Assembly: GCA_001830245.1 (NCBI GenBank)
Contig: MIDV01000033.1
Location: forward strand, 8,801 to 50,637
Direction of reading: 5' to 3'
DNA length: 41,837 bases
Source: Lysobacterales bacterium RIFOXYA1_FULL_69_10
Lineage (GTDB): Bacteria; Pseudomonadota; Gammaproteobacteria; Xanthomonadales; Xanthomonadaceae
The translations under genes were made by a program, and so were the position numbers. The notes below the pieces were generated by a model. It was not told where the DNA came from, did not search any database, and was given only the letters and a program-made list of their open reading frames with translations. Positions 1-10,739 of this stretch are shown one piece after another. The first letter of the stretch is position 1. Every line of letters begins with the position of its first letter.

Positions 1-7
1 GGAGGGT

Positions 8-31
8 GATCGCGGCTGCAGCCGCTGCTAC
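8..31. repeat. REP-like palindrome (GTAGCAGCGGCTGCAGCCGCGATC on minus strand)
   Basis: GCGGCT-GC-AGCCGC core with the same GTAGCAGCG edge as the copy at 9856-9880; the stem bases differ but remain paired. Confidence 0.6.
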
Positions 32-40
32 AGAGAGGAA

Positions 41-709
41 CTAGGGCTTGGGGCCCTGCCCTTCGTTGTCTTCCCATTTCAGCAGCTTGCGGGTCACGAA
101 GCGGTACACCGGCTTGCCGGTGGCGAACCACGCCTCACGCACCCAAGAGTGGCGCTTGAGCACGCGGCGCTCGACCGGCGTGATCGCCTCCGGGCAGTAC
201 ATGCGCTTGTGCTTGAGCAGGTGGCGCAGGTCCTCGCGCGCCAGCAGGCGCATCCAACGCGACCGCGGGTGGCCACGCACCGCCAGCTGGAAGTCGATGA
301 TGGCGGGCGCACCGTCGTCCAGCACCAACCAGTTGGCTTCCTTGGCCAGGTCGTTGTGCGCCAGGCCGCGCCGGTGCAACTGCTGCAGGAGGCGGCGCGC
401 CCGGCGGAAATAGGCCAGGTCGCCGCGTGGCGGTCGCTGGTACATCGCCGCGCCGGCCATGTAGCTGCGGTCGAGCTGGCGCCCGTTCCAGCCCAGCAGT
501 TGCGGCGTCGCGGGCAGCCCGTCGACCTGCAACAGCGCGCGCGCTTCCCGCCGCGCCAACCACCACGCCGGCAGCCGCAGCCAGGCGGGCACGTGGACGA
601 GGTCGCGGCGGACGAACAGACCGTCCGGCCCGCGCATCAACGCGATACGGCCGAAGCTGTCGGACTTCAGGGCATCGACTTCAACGGCGGGCGGGCGGTC
701 GTCAGGCAT
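41..709 (-). CDS. RIO1-like / LPS-kinase-like serine/threonine protein kinase family protein
   Basis: Translation from ATG at 709 (MPDDRPPAVEVDALKSDSFG...) has the kinase-like catalytic segment HNDLAKEANWLVLDDGAPAIIDFQ. The track ORF start at 1021 is over-extended into the divergent gene. Confidence 0.75.
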   Translation of the reverse strand: MPDDRPPAVEVDALKSDSFGRIALMRGPDGLFVRRDLVHVPAWLRLPAWWLARREARALLQVDGLPATPQLLGWNGRQLDRSYMAGAAMYQRPPRGDLAYFRRARRLLQQLHRRGLAHNDLAKEANWLVLDDGAPAIIDFQLAVRGHPRSRWMRLLAREDLRHLLKHKRMYCPEAITPVERRVLKRHSWVREAWFATGKPVYRFVTRKLLKWEDNEGQGPKP

Positions 710-845
710 CGCGCCAGTGTACGCAATGGCCGCGCCGCGACGACGCACCCGCCGCATCGCAGACGTGTCGCGCGGGACCACCGGACGATGAATTCCAGCC
801 CACCCGGGGCAATGGAAATCCGCGACCCGCTGCCATAATGGGCCG

Positions 846-2864
846 ATGGAACCGGCCTGGCTCGAAAGCGCGACCGCGTGGATCAATGCGAACCCGGTCG
901 CGGCCGGCCTGCTCGTCTTCCTGATCGCGTTCTGCGATGCACTGGTGGTGGCCGGCATCATCGTGCCCGCGTTGCCGTTGCTGTTCGCCGTGGGCGCGGC
1001 CGTGGGCCTGGGCCACATCAACGGGCCCTACGCGCTGGCGTGCGCCGCGGCCGGAGCGTTCGCGGGCGATGCGCTGAGTTACTGGATCGGGCGGCGCTGG
1101 GGCACGCAGCTGCGCCAACGGTGGCCGTTCTCGCGCTATCCGCAATGGCTGGACCACGGCGAGGGCCTGTTCCGGCGCCACGGCGTCAAGAGCATTTTCA
1201 TCGCGCGCTTCGTGGGGGCGGTGCGGCCCTTCGTTCCGGCCATCGCGGGCATGATGGAAATGCCGATCCGGCGCTACGCGCTGCCCAGCGCAGTGGCGTG
1301 CCTGGCGTGGGCGGGGGCGTTCCTGGCGCCCGGCTGGATCCTCGGTGCGTCCTACGACGCCGTAGCCGCGGTGGCCGACCGCTTGGCGCTGGTACTGCTG
1401 GGGCTGGCCGCGGCGGTCGCGCTGGTCTGGGCCGGGGTGCTCTACACCTGGCGCTGGTTCGCCCAGCACGCCGATGCCCTGCTGGCACGCGCACTGGCGT
1501 GGAGCCGCGCGCATCCGCGCCTGGGCCGCTACACCGGCGCGTTGATCGACCCCAACCGGCCCGAATCGGCCTCGCTGCTGATGCTGGCCATGTGCCTGCT
1601 GGCAATCAGCTGGGCGTGGTTCTCGCTGCTGGCCGGGCTGCTGGCGTCCGGCGGCCCGCTGGCCTTCGACCACTACGTCCACGACCTGATGTGGAGCCTG
1701 CGTAACCCGCTGGCCGACCGCCTGATGGCGGCGCTGGCGAGCCTCGGGGACGCGGTGGTGCTCGGCACCGCCTCGGCCGTGCTGCTGGCGTACCTGTTGT
1801 GGCGCAAGCGCTGGATGGCGGCGGCGCACTGGCTGGCGGCGCTGGTGTTCGGCCTGGTGCTGACGGCGCTGCTGGAGGCCGCCATCGACATGCCGCGCCC
1901 GCCGACGGCGCCGGCCGGCTTCGGGTTCCCGTCGGTGGCGGTGACGATGACCACGGTGGCGTTCGGCTTCTTCGCGGTGCTGATCGCGCGCGAGCTGCCG
2001 GGCCGCAAGCGCGTCTGGCCGTACCTGCTTGCCGGCGTGGTCACCACGCTGGTCGGCTTCTCGCGCCTGTACCTGGGCGCGCACTGGCCGAGCGACCTGA
2101 TCGGCGGGACGCTGTTCGGGATCCTGTGGTTGCTGGTCCTGGGCATCGCCTACCGTCGCCACGTGTCGCGCTCGTTCTGGATGCGGCCGATGGCCTGGCT
2201 TTTCTACGGCAGCTTCGCCGCAGTCGCGCTGTGGCACGCGCCGCGCGCGGCCGACGACGTGCTGGCGAAATTCCAGTCACCGGTGCCGCCGCAGGTGGTG
2301 GCCGCTGACGACTGGTGGCAGCAGGACTGGGCGCGCCTGCCCGCACGTCGCACGGAAACCAACGCGCGCCAGCGCTGGCCGCTCGGCGTGCAGGTCGCCG
2401 GGCCGCTTGCACCGCTGCAGCAGCACCTGGAGGCACGCGGGTGGCGCGTCCAGCCACAGGCGGACTGGCAGGACGCCGTATCGCTGTTGGACGACGACAC
2501 ACCCGGACGCGAGCAGGCGGTGCTGCCCGCGACGCTCGACGCCCACGCCGAAGCGCTGCTGATGCTGCGCCCGGGTCGCGGGCCGGACGAACGTTTCGCG
2601 CTGCGACTGTGGCCGTCACCGGTGCAGCTGGACGACGGCACGCCGCTGTGGATCGGCACCGCGCAGACGCTGCGCCTCAGCCGGCCACTCGATGCCGTCG
2701 CCTTGTGGTTGCCGGTGCCGGAAGACCGCGCCGCACGTACTGCGGTGCTGATCGCGCTGGACGGCTTCGAGCCCGTGGAGTCGCCGCATCCGCGCGACCC
2801 GGGCGTGCCGGTGATGCGGCTTCGAATCGATGACGCACCCGCGCCGGAAGCGTCAGGGCAGTAG
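846..2864 (+). CDS. bifunctional DedA family / PAP2-like phosphatase / LssY C-terminal membrane protein
   Basis: N-terminal DedA features ([32 protein letters not shown]), central PAP2-like region (MPRPPTAP...[16 protein letters not shown]), C-terminal LssY-like soluble domain. Confidence 0.85.
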   Translation: MEPAWLESATAWINANPVAAGLLVFLIAFCDALVVAGIIVPALPLLFAVGAAVGLGHINGPYALACAAAGAFAGDALSYWIGRRWGTQLRQRWPFSRYPQWLDHGEGLFRRHGVKSIFIARFVGAVRPFVPAIAGMMEMPIRRYALPSAVACLAWAGAFLAPGWILGASYDAVAAVADRLALVLLGLAAAVALVWAGVLYTWRWFAQHADALLARALAWSRAHPRLGRYTGALIDPNRPESASLLMLAMCLLAISWAWFSLLAGLLASGGPLAFDHYVHDLMWSLRNPLADRLMAALASLGDAVVLGTASAVLLAYLLWRKRWMAAAHWLAALVFGLVLTALLEAAIDMPRPPTAPAGFGFPSVAVTMTTVAFGFFAVLIARELPGRKRVWPYLLAGVVTTLVGFSRLYLGAHWPSDLIGGTLFGILWLLVLGIAYRRHVSRSFWMRPMAWLFYGSFAAVALWHAPRAADDVLAKFQSPVPPQVVAADDWWQQDWARLPARRTETNARQRWPLGVQVAGPLAPLQQHLEARGWRVQPQADWQDAVSLLDDDTPGREQAVLPATLDAHAEALLMLRPGRGPDERFALRLWPSPVQLDDGTPLWIGTAQTLRLSRPLDAVALWLPVPEDRAARTAVLIALDGFEPVESPHPRDPGVPVMRLRIDDAPAPEASGQ

Positions 2865-3443
2865 CGACAGCACCCGCTGCAGGCGGTCGTGCGGATCGTC
2901 AAGCTGCAACAGCGCCTGGCGCTGTTCGTCCGGCATCGGCAGCAGTTCGATCAGGCGCCAGCCCACCCACGCGGCATCGTCGAACCTGTCGGCTGTCGCT
3001 TTGGCGTGCTCGCCGCCGACCTTGTCGAGGATCTCCTGCAGCAGCGTGGCCAGCAGCGCATGCTCCGGCCGCACCGGTTCGATCACGTCCTCGTCGCACC
3101 ACGCCACCTCGGCCACCTGCAGGCCGTTGTCGCGCACCCGCACGCGATGCGCGTGGAAGCGCCGCGTGCCGCGCACCCGCAGCGTCAGCAGGCCGTCATC
3201 GCCGCGCCCGAAATCCTCGATCACCGCTTCGGTGCCATACGCAGCGGCCGTGGCGGCTTCGCCGGCTTCCTCGCCATCAATGAGCAGGCAGATGCCGAAC
3301 CCCCGACCCTCGCGGCTGCAGTCGCGCACCAGGTCGAGGTAACGCGGCTCGAAAATGCGCAGGCCCAGCGACGCGCCCGGCACCAGCACGGTGTGCAGGG
3401 GGAACAGGCCGAGCGACTCCATCGCGGGGCGTTCGTCGTTCAT
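2853..3443 (-). CDS. LON peptidase substrate-binding domain protein
   Basis: [32 protein letters not shown] is typical of the stand-alone Lon N-terminal (PUA-like) family. Confidence 0.85.
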   Translation of the reverse strand: MNDERPAMESLGLFPLHTVLVPGASLGLRIFEPRYLDLVRDCSREGRGFGICLLIDGEEAGEAATAAAYGTEAVIEDFGRGDDGLLTLRVRGTRRFHAHRVRVRDNGLQVAEVAWCDEDVIEPVRPEHALLATLLQEILDKVGGEHAKATADRFDDAAWVGWRLIELLPMPDEQRQALLQLDDPHDRLQRVLSLLP

Positions 3444-3479
3444 CGCCGCCAGTCTACGCGCCGCAATGCCGACGGAGGG

Positions 3480-4856
3480 TCAACGCGAAGTCTGCAGCGC
3501 CTGCAGGAAACGCCGCGGAGCGCCGTCGAAGCCGCCGTTGGACATGAATACCACGTGGTCTCCGGCCGCCACGCGCGCGCGCAGCGCGTCGATCAACGCG
3601 TCCGAATCGGGCACGGCGATGCCATCGCCCCGTAGCGCGGCGACCACCTTGCCGCCGTCCCACGCCAGTTCCGGGCGGTGCAGGAACACCACCGCATCGG
3701 CATCGGCCAGCGACGGCGCCAGCGCGTCGGCATGCGCGCCCAACCGCATCGAATTGCTGCGCGGCTCCATCGCTACCACGATGCGCGCACCGCCGACCTT
3801 CGCGCGCAGGCCGGCGAGCGTGGTCGCGATCGCGGTGGGGTGGTGGGCGAAGTCGTCGTAGACGGTGATGCCGGAGTGCGTGCCGACCAGCTCCATGCGC
3901 CGCTTGACGCTGCGGAAGTCCGCCAGCGCCGGCAGTACGCCGGCAACGTCGTGCCCGGCCGCGGCCACGGCCGCGAGCGAGGCCAGCGCGTTCATCACGT
4001 TGTGCCGGCCCAGTAGCGGCCAGCGCACCTCGCCCAGTTCGACGCCATTGTGGACCACGATGAAGGCGCTGCCGTCCTCGGCCAGCAGGCGCGCGGTCCA
4101 GGTGAATGCCGCCGCCTGCGCCGGGTCGAGCCCGAACGTATCCACCGGCGTCCAGCAGCCCATCGCCAGCACCTCGGCCAGGCGCGCGTCCTCGCCGTTG
4201 ACGATCAGGCGGCCGCTGCCCGGCACAGTGCGCACGAGGTGGTGGAACTGGCGCTGGATCGCGGCCACGTCCGGGAAGATATCGGCGTGGTCGAATTCCA
4301 GGTTGTTGAGGATGGCGATGCGCGGCCGGTAGTGCACGAACTTGCTGCGCTTGTCGAAGAAGGCGGTGTCGTACTCATCGGCCTCCACCACGAACGCGCG
4401 CCCCGTGCCAACGCGCGCGGACACGCCGAAGTCCTCCGCCACGCCGCCGATCAGGAAGCCCGGCTCGGCGCCGGCCGCCTGCAGCAGGTAGGTGAGGATG
4501 GTCGAGGTCGTGGTCTTGCCGTGGGTGCCGGCCACCGCGATGACCTCGCGGCCCGGCAGCACCTGCTCGGCCAGCCATTGCGCGCCGGAGATGTAGCGGC
4601 GCCCCGCATCCAGCACCGCCTCCACCGCCGGGTTGCCGCGCGAGAGCGCATTGCCGACCACCACTTCGTCGCAGTCGGCGGAGATGTTGGAGGGGTCGTA
4701 GCCCTGTCGCAGGGCGATGCCGAGCTGTTCGAGCTGGGTCGACATCGGCGGGTAGACCGCCTGGTCGCTGCCTTCGACCTGGTGGCCGAGTTCGCGCGCC
4801 AGGGCCGCCACGCCGCCCATGAAGGTGCCGGCGATGCCGAGGATATGCAGTTTCAT
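3480..4856 (-). CDS. mpl: UDP-N-acetylmuramate:L-alanyl-gamma-D-glutamyl-meso-diaminopimelate ligase
   Basis: MKLHILGIAGTFMGGVAALARELGHQVEGSD start and AGTHGKTTT Mur ligase P-loop; start placed at ATG 4856 rather than 4937. Confidence 0.93.
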   Translation of the reverse strand: MKLHILGIAGTFMGGVAALARELGHQVEGSDQAVYPPMSTQLEQLGIALRQGYDPSNISADCDEVVVGNALSRGNPAVEAVLDAGRRYISGAQWLAEQVLPGREVIAVAGTHGKTTTSTILTYLLQAAGAEPGFLIGGVAEDFGVSARVGTGRAFVVEADEYDTAFFDKRSKFVHYRPRIAILNNLEFDHADIFPDVAAIQRQFHHLVRTVPGSGRLIVNGEDARLAEVLAMGCWTPVDTFGLDPAQAAAFTWTARLLAEDGSAFIVVHNGVELGEVRWPLLGRHNVMNALASLAAVAAAGHDVAGVLPALADFRSVKRRMELVGTHSGITVYDDFAHHPTAIATTLAGLRAKVGGARIVVAMEPRSNSMRLGAHADALAPSLADADAVVFLHRPELAWDGGKVVAALRGDGIAVPDSDALIDALRARVAAGDHVVFMSNGGFDGAPRRFLQALQTSR

Positions 4857-4965
4857 GGCGACGGAGCTCGTGTTGGGTGCTCGGGGGTCGACGCGGGCCT
4901 GGAGCGCCTGTACGTCAGGCTGGAGACGGCCCGGCATGCCACCGGGCCATCAGGGCGACGAGGTC

Positions 4966-5544
4966 TCAGCCGACCTCGCGCACCGGCGCGATCGCCTCGA
5001 TGATGCGGGTGAATACTTCGTCCAGCGTACCCACGCCGTCCACCACGGTCAGCTGGCCGTGCGTGCGGTAGAACTCGATGACCGGCGCCGTCTGGGAGTC
5101 GTACACCTTCAGTCGCGTGCGCACCGATTCCGGGCTGTCGTCGGCGCGGCCCTCGGCCGCGGCGCGGCCGGCGATGCGCTCCACCAGCAGCTCGGTCGCG
5201 ACGTCCAGCTGCACCGCCGCATCCATCGGCTGGCCGATGCGCTTGAGCAGCACGTCCAGCGCGTCGGCCTGGGCCAGGTTGCGCGGATAACCGTCGAGGA
5301 TGAAGCCACCTGCGGTATCGGGCCGCGAGAAGCGGTCCTCGAGCATGCCCAGCAGGATCGCGTCGCTGACCAGCTCGCCGCGGGCCATGACTTCCTTTGC
5401 CTCCAGGCCCAGCGGGCTGCCGGCAGCGACTTCCGCGCGCAGCAGGTCGCCGGTGGAGATGTGCGGCACCTGCAGGTGCTCCTTGAGCCGTGCGGCCTGC
5501 GTGCCCTTGCCTGAACCGGGCGCACCCAGAAGTACCAATCGCAT
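4966..5544 (-). CDS. adk: adenylate kinase (short-LID form)
   Basis: MRLVLLGAPGSGKGTQAARL P-loop, DGYPRNLAQADAL; short LID segment GRAAAEGRADDSPESVRTRL. Confidence 0.95.
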   Translation of the reverse strand: MRLVLLGAPGSGKGTQAARLKEHLQVPHISTGDLLRAEVAAGSPLGLEAKEVMARGELVSDAILLGMLEDRFSRPDTAGGFILDGYPRNLAQADALDVLLKRIGQPMDAAVQLDVATELLVERIAGRAAAEGRADDSPESVRTRLKVYDSQTAPVIEFYRTHGQLTVVDGVGTLDEVFTRIIEAIAPVREVG

Positions 5545-5676
5545 CTACATCGCTCCCGCAGTCTGGACCTAACGCCTGCGCGGGCGGCGCTACACTCGGG
5601 CCGCGCCCGCCGCGCCGGCAAACGGCGGCCAGCTTACCGCATCCGGCCGGCCGCCCCCACGCTCAATGGACCCACC

Positions 5677-6933
5677 ATGGCTTCCGGAACCCTGCTCTAC
5701 GCCCAGTCCGGCGGTGTCACCGCCGTCATCAATGCCACCGCCTCGGCGGTGATCCAGGCCGCCCGTGCCCGCAAGGTGCCGGTGCTGGCCGCGCGCAACG
5801 GCATCCTCGGCGCGTTGCGCGAAGAGCTGATCGACACCCGCCGCGACTCCATCTCGGCCATCCGCGCACTGGCGCACACGCCGGGCGGCGCATTCGGATC
5901 CTGCCGGGTCAAGCTGAAGTCGCTGGACGAGGACCGCGCCCGTTACGAGCGCCTGCTGGACGTGCTGCGTGCCCACGACGTGCGCTGGTTCCTCTACAAC
6001 GGCGGCAACGATTCGGCCGACACCGCGCTGAAGGTGTCGAAGCTGGCGGCCGAGTTCGACTACCCGCTGACCTGCGTAGGCGTGCCCAAGACGGTCGACA
6101 ACGACCTGGCGGTGACCGACTGCTGCCCGGGGTTCGGGTCGGCGGCCAAGTACACGGCCGTGTCCGTGCGCGAAGCGGCGCTGGACGTCGCGGCGATGGC
6201 CGACACGTCGACCAAGGTCTTCGTGTACGAGGCGATGGGCCGGCACGCCGGCTGGCTGGCGGCATCCGCGGGCCTGGCGGGAAACGGGCCGCACGAGGCC
6301 CCGCACCTGATCCTGTTCCCGGAACGCCCGTTCGACGAGTCGGACTTCTTCAAGCGCGTGAAAGCCACCGTCGAGCGCGTCGGCTACTGCGTGGTGGTGG
6401 CCAGCGAAGGCATCCAGGATTCGCAGGGCCGCTTCATCGCCGACGCCGGCGGCGGCAAGGATTCCTTCGGCCATACCCAGTTGGGGGGCGTGGCCTCGCA
6501 CCTGGCGGGGCGGGTCAAGGATGCGCTCGGCTACAAGGTGCACTGGACCCTGCCCGACTACTTGCAGCGCTCGGCGCGCCACCTGGCGTCGAAGGTCGAC
6601 CTGGAGCAGGCCATGGCAGTGGGCAAGGCCGCGGTCGAGTACGCGCTGGCCGGGCGGAACGCGGTGATGCCGGTGATCGTGCGCACCTCCGACGCCCCCT
6701 ACCGCTGGAGAATCGAGGCGGCAGCGCTGTCGAAGATCGCCAACCACGAAAAGAAGATGCCGCCCGGGTTCATCCGCCGGGACGGTTACGGCATTACCGA
6801 CAAGGCGCGCGCCTACCTGCAGCCGTTGATCCGTGGGGAAGCACCGCCCCCGTACGGGCGCGACGGGCTGCCGTCCTACGTCACGCTTCGCAACGAGGCG
6901 GTACCGACCCGCCTCCCGGCCTGGAAGGGCTGA
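5677..6933 (+). CDS. pfp: 6-phosphofructokinase, pyrophosphate-dependent type
   Basis: LYNGGNDSADT (Asp at the position where ATP-PFKs have the second Gly of GGDG) and PKTVDNDL; both diagnostic of PPi-PFK. Confidence 0.9.
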   Translation: MASGTLLYAQSGGVTAVINATASAVIQAARARKVPVLAARNGILGALREELIDTRRDSISAIRALAHTPGGAFGSCRVKLKSLDEDRARYERLLDVLRAHDVRWFLYNGGNDSADTALKVSKLAAEFDYPLTCVGVPKTVDNDLAVTDCCPGFGSAAKYTAVSVREAALDVAAMADTSTKVFVYEAMGRHAGWLAASAGLAGNGPHEAPHLILFPERPFDESDFFKRVKATVERVGYCVVVASEGIQDSQGRFIADAGGGKDSFGHTQLGGVASHLAGRVKDALGYKVHWTLPDYLQRSARHLASKVDLEQAMAVGKAAVEYALAGRNAVMPVIVRTSDAPYRWRIEAAALSKIANHEKKMPPGFIRRDGYGITDKARAYLQPLIRGEAPPPYGRDGLPSYVTLRNEAVPTRLPAWKG

Positions 6934-6957
6934 GGCGCGCCGGCACAGTCGACCCGG

Positions 6958-7479
6958 TCAGCCGCCGCAGGGCAGACCTTCGACCGACATCGACGCGGCG
7001 AACAGCGGCACGGCATCGAGCTTGCCGGCCTCGGCCTCCTTTCGCATCTGCTCGAGATAGACCCGCATCTGGCCCTGCCCGTCGCGCTCGGTGGCCTGCG
7101 CGTGCGCCAGCGGCTTGCGCCACACGCGCACCACCGCCTGCTGGGTCTGGCACGACGCATTCGGCACGCGGATCAGGTCGTTGAACACCCAGCCGGTGCC
7201 GGTTGACGGCTTGGCCTCGGCCGCATCGACGAACCGGGCGCGCGGCTGGCAGTTCGGACTGGTGCGGACGACGGCGAAGCGGTACGGCGCGTCGGCCTGT
7301 CCGGTGAACGCACCTTCCAGGCGTGCGCAGGCTTCCGGGATGGTGCGCAGGGTGTGCGCCGCGCCGACGGCCTGCGGCGGTGCGGCACCGCGCTCGATCT
7401 CCGGGACCGGATCGGCGGCCAGCGAAGGCAGCGCCACCAGCGCGGTGGCAACGACGATGAGAAGGGCGGAATGACGCAT
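6958..7479 (-). CDS. hypothetical secreted protein (173 aa, signal peptide)
   Basis: [23 protein letters not shown] signal peptide, four Cys in the mature region; no family recognised. Confidence 0.7.
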   Translation of the reverse strand: MRHSALLIVVATALVALPSLAADPVPEIERGAAPPQAVGAAHTLRTIPEACARLEGAFTGQADAPYRFAVVRTSPNCQPRARFVDAAEAKPSTGTGWVFNDLIRVPNASCQTQQAVVRVWRKPLAHAQATERDGQGQMRVYLEQMRKEAEAGKLDAVPLFAASMSVEGLPCGG

Positions 7480-7706
7480 GGCTCTGGCTCCGGCGGCGGG
7501 CTGCACGACGTTGTCCGGCAGGCCGCCCGCGTTCAAGGGGTCCGCAGGCTGGCACGCAGGCGCTGAACCCCGGTTTCACGAGGTGTCGCGGCCCGGTGCG
7601 CTGTGCCATAGTCGGCCCCGTTGCCCGCGCCACCGTGCCGGGCGGCGCACAACAATTCGATGCATCAAATCCGTTGTCCTGTGATGTCCACTCTGGGGAG
7701 GGGTTC

Positions 7707-9761
<2,055 letters not shown>

Positions 9762-9785
9762 CCTGAGCGACACCGCGTCATCCAA

Positions 9786-9814
9786 GGGGCGGCCTTCGGG
9801 CCGCCTCTTTTTTG
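9786..9814 (+). terminator. Rho-independent terminator of hppA
   Basis: GGCGGCC-TTCG-GGCCGCC followed by TCTTTTTT. Confidence 0.9.
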
Positions 9815-9855
9815 TCCCCTGCAGCTGCAATTGCGAGCGTCAGCCCGCAGGGCGG

Positions 9856-9880
9856 CGACCGCGACTTACGTCGCTGCTAC
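9856..9880. repeat. REP-like palindromic element (GTAGCAGCGACGTAAGTCGCGGTCG on minus strand)
   Basis: Inverted repeat GCGAC-TTAC-GTCGC with conserved GTAGCAGCG edge; resembles GTAGGAGCG...CGCGACC REP elements of Xanthomonadaceae. Confidence 0.65.
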
Positions 9881-10051
9881 ACGCGCAGCAGTGGCAGGTG
9901 AGCCACGACCGTCCCAGGCTCGAATCCGCGTACAAAGAAGCCTGGCCGGAGGCCGCCATCGCCCCATGCTGCGCCGCAGCAGCCAGCCGCGTAAAATGCC
10001 CGGCTTTCCCGGCCGCGCCGATGCGGCCCTCCCCCGACACTGGAGCAGCAC

Positions 10052-10600
10052 ATGGGCCTGGACCTCGTCCCCACCGGCAAGAACCCGCCGGATGAGATCA
10101 ACGTCATCATCGAAATCCCCAAGGACGCCGAGCCCGTCAAGTACGAGGTCGACAAGGCGTCGGGCGCGATCTTCGTCGACCGCATCCTGTCCACGCCGAT
10201 GCGCTACCCGTGCAACTACGGCTACGTGCCGCATACCCTGTGCGGCGACGGCGACCCGGCCGACGTACTGGTGATCCTGCCGCTGCCCCTGATCCCCGGC
10301 TCGGTCATCCGCTGCCGCCCGGTGGGCGTGCTGAAGATGTCGGACGAAGCCGGCTCCGATGAGAAGCTGCTGGCGGTGCCGGTCGACAAGGTGTTCGCCG
10401 GCTACACGCACATCGACGACATCGAGAAGGTCAGCCCGCACTGGCTCGAGCGCATCGGCCACTTCTTCGAGCACTACAAGGACCTGGAGAAGGGCAAGTG
10501 GGTCAAGCTCGACGGCTGGGGCAACGCCGCCGAAGCCAAGGCGATCCTGCTCGATGCCGTGAAGCGGTTCGAAGAGTCGGCCGACAAGCCGAACTTCTGA
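10052..10600 (+). CDS. ppa: inorganic pyrophosphatase (soluble family I)
   Basis: MGLDLVPTGKNPPDEINVIIEIPKDAEPVKYEVDKASGAIFVDRIL...YPCNYGYVPHT...GDGDPADVLV. Confidence 0.97.
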   Translation: MGLDLVPTGKNPPDEINVIIEIPKDAEPVKYEVDKASGAIFVDRILSTPMRYPCNYGYVPHTLCGDGDPADVLVILPLPLIPGSVIRCRPVGVLKMSDEAGSDEKLLAVPVDKVFAGYTHIDDIEKVSPHWLERIGHFFEHYKDLEKGKWVKLDGWGNAAEAKAILLDAVKRFEESADKPNF

Positions 10601-10625
10601 AACCTGCTACGGGGTCTCACGACAC

Positions 10626-10650
10626 AAGGCCGCCTCCGGGCGGCCTTTTT
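10626..10650 (+). terminator. Rho-independent terminator of ppa
   Basis: AAGGCCGCC-TCC-GGGCGGCCTTTTT hairpin and T-tract. Confidence 0.9.
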
Positions 10651-10682
10651 CGTTGCGCCGATTGCCTGGCACCCGACACCAC

Positions 10683-10714
10683 AAAAAACTACGGCCCCTT
10701 TCGGGGCCGTAGTT
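10683..10714 (-). terminator. Rho-independent terminator of the TonB-dependent receptor gene
   Basis: 12-bp perfect stem AACTACGGCCCC-TTTC-GGGGCCGTAGTT; on the minus strand it is followed by a T-run (plus strand aaaaaa at 10683-10688). Confidence 0.9.
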
Positions 10715-10739
10715 CTGCTGCACGCTGATCGACGAGCGA

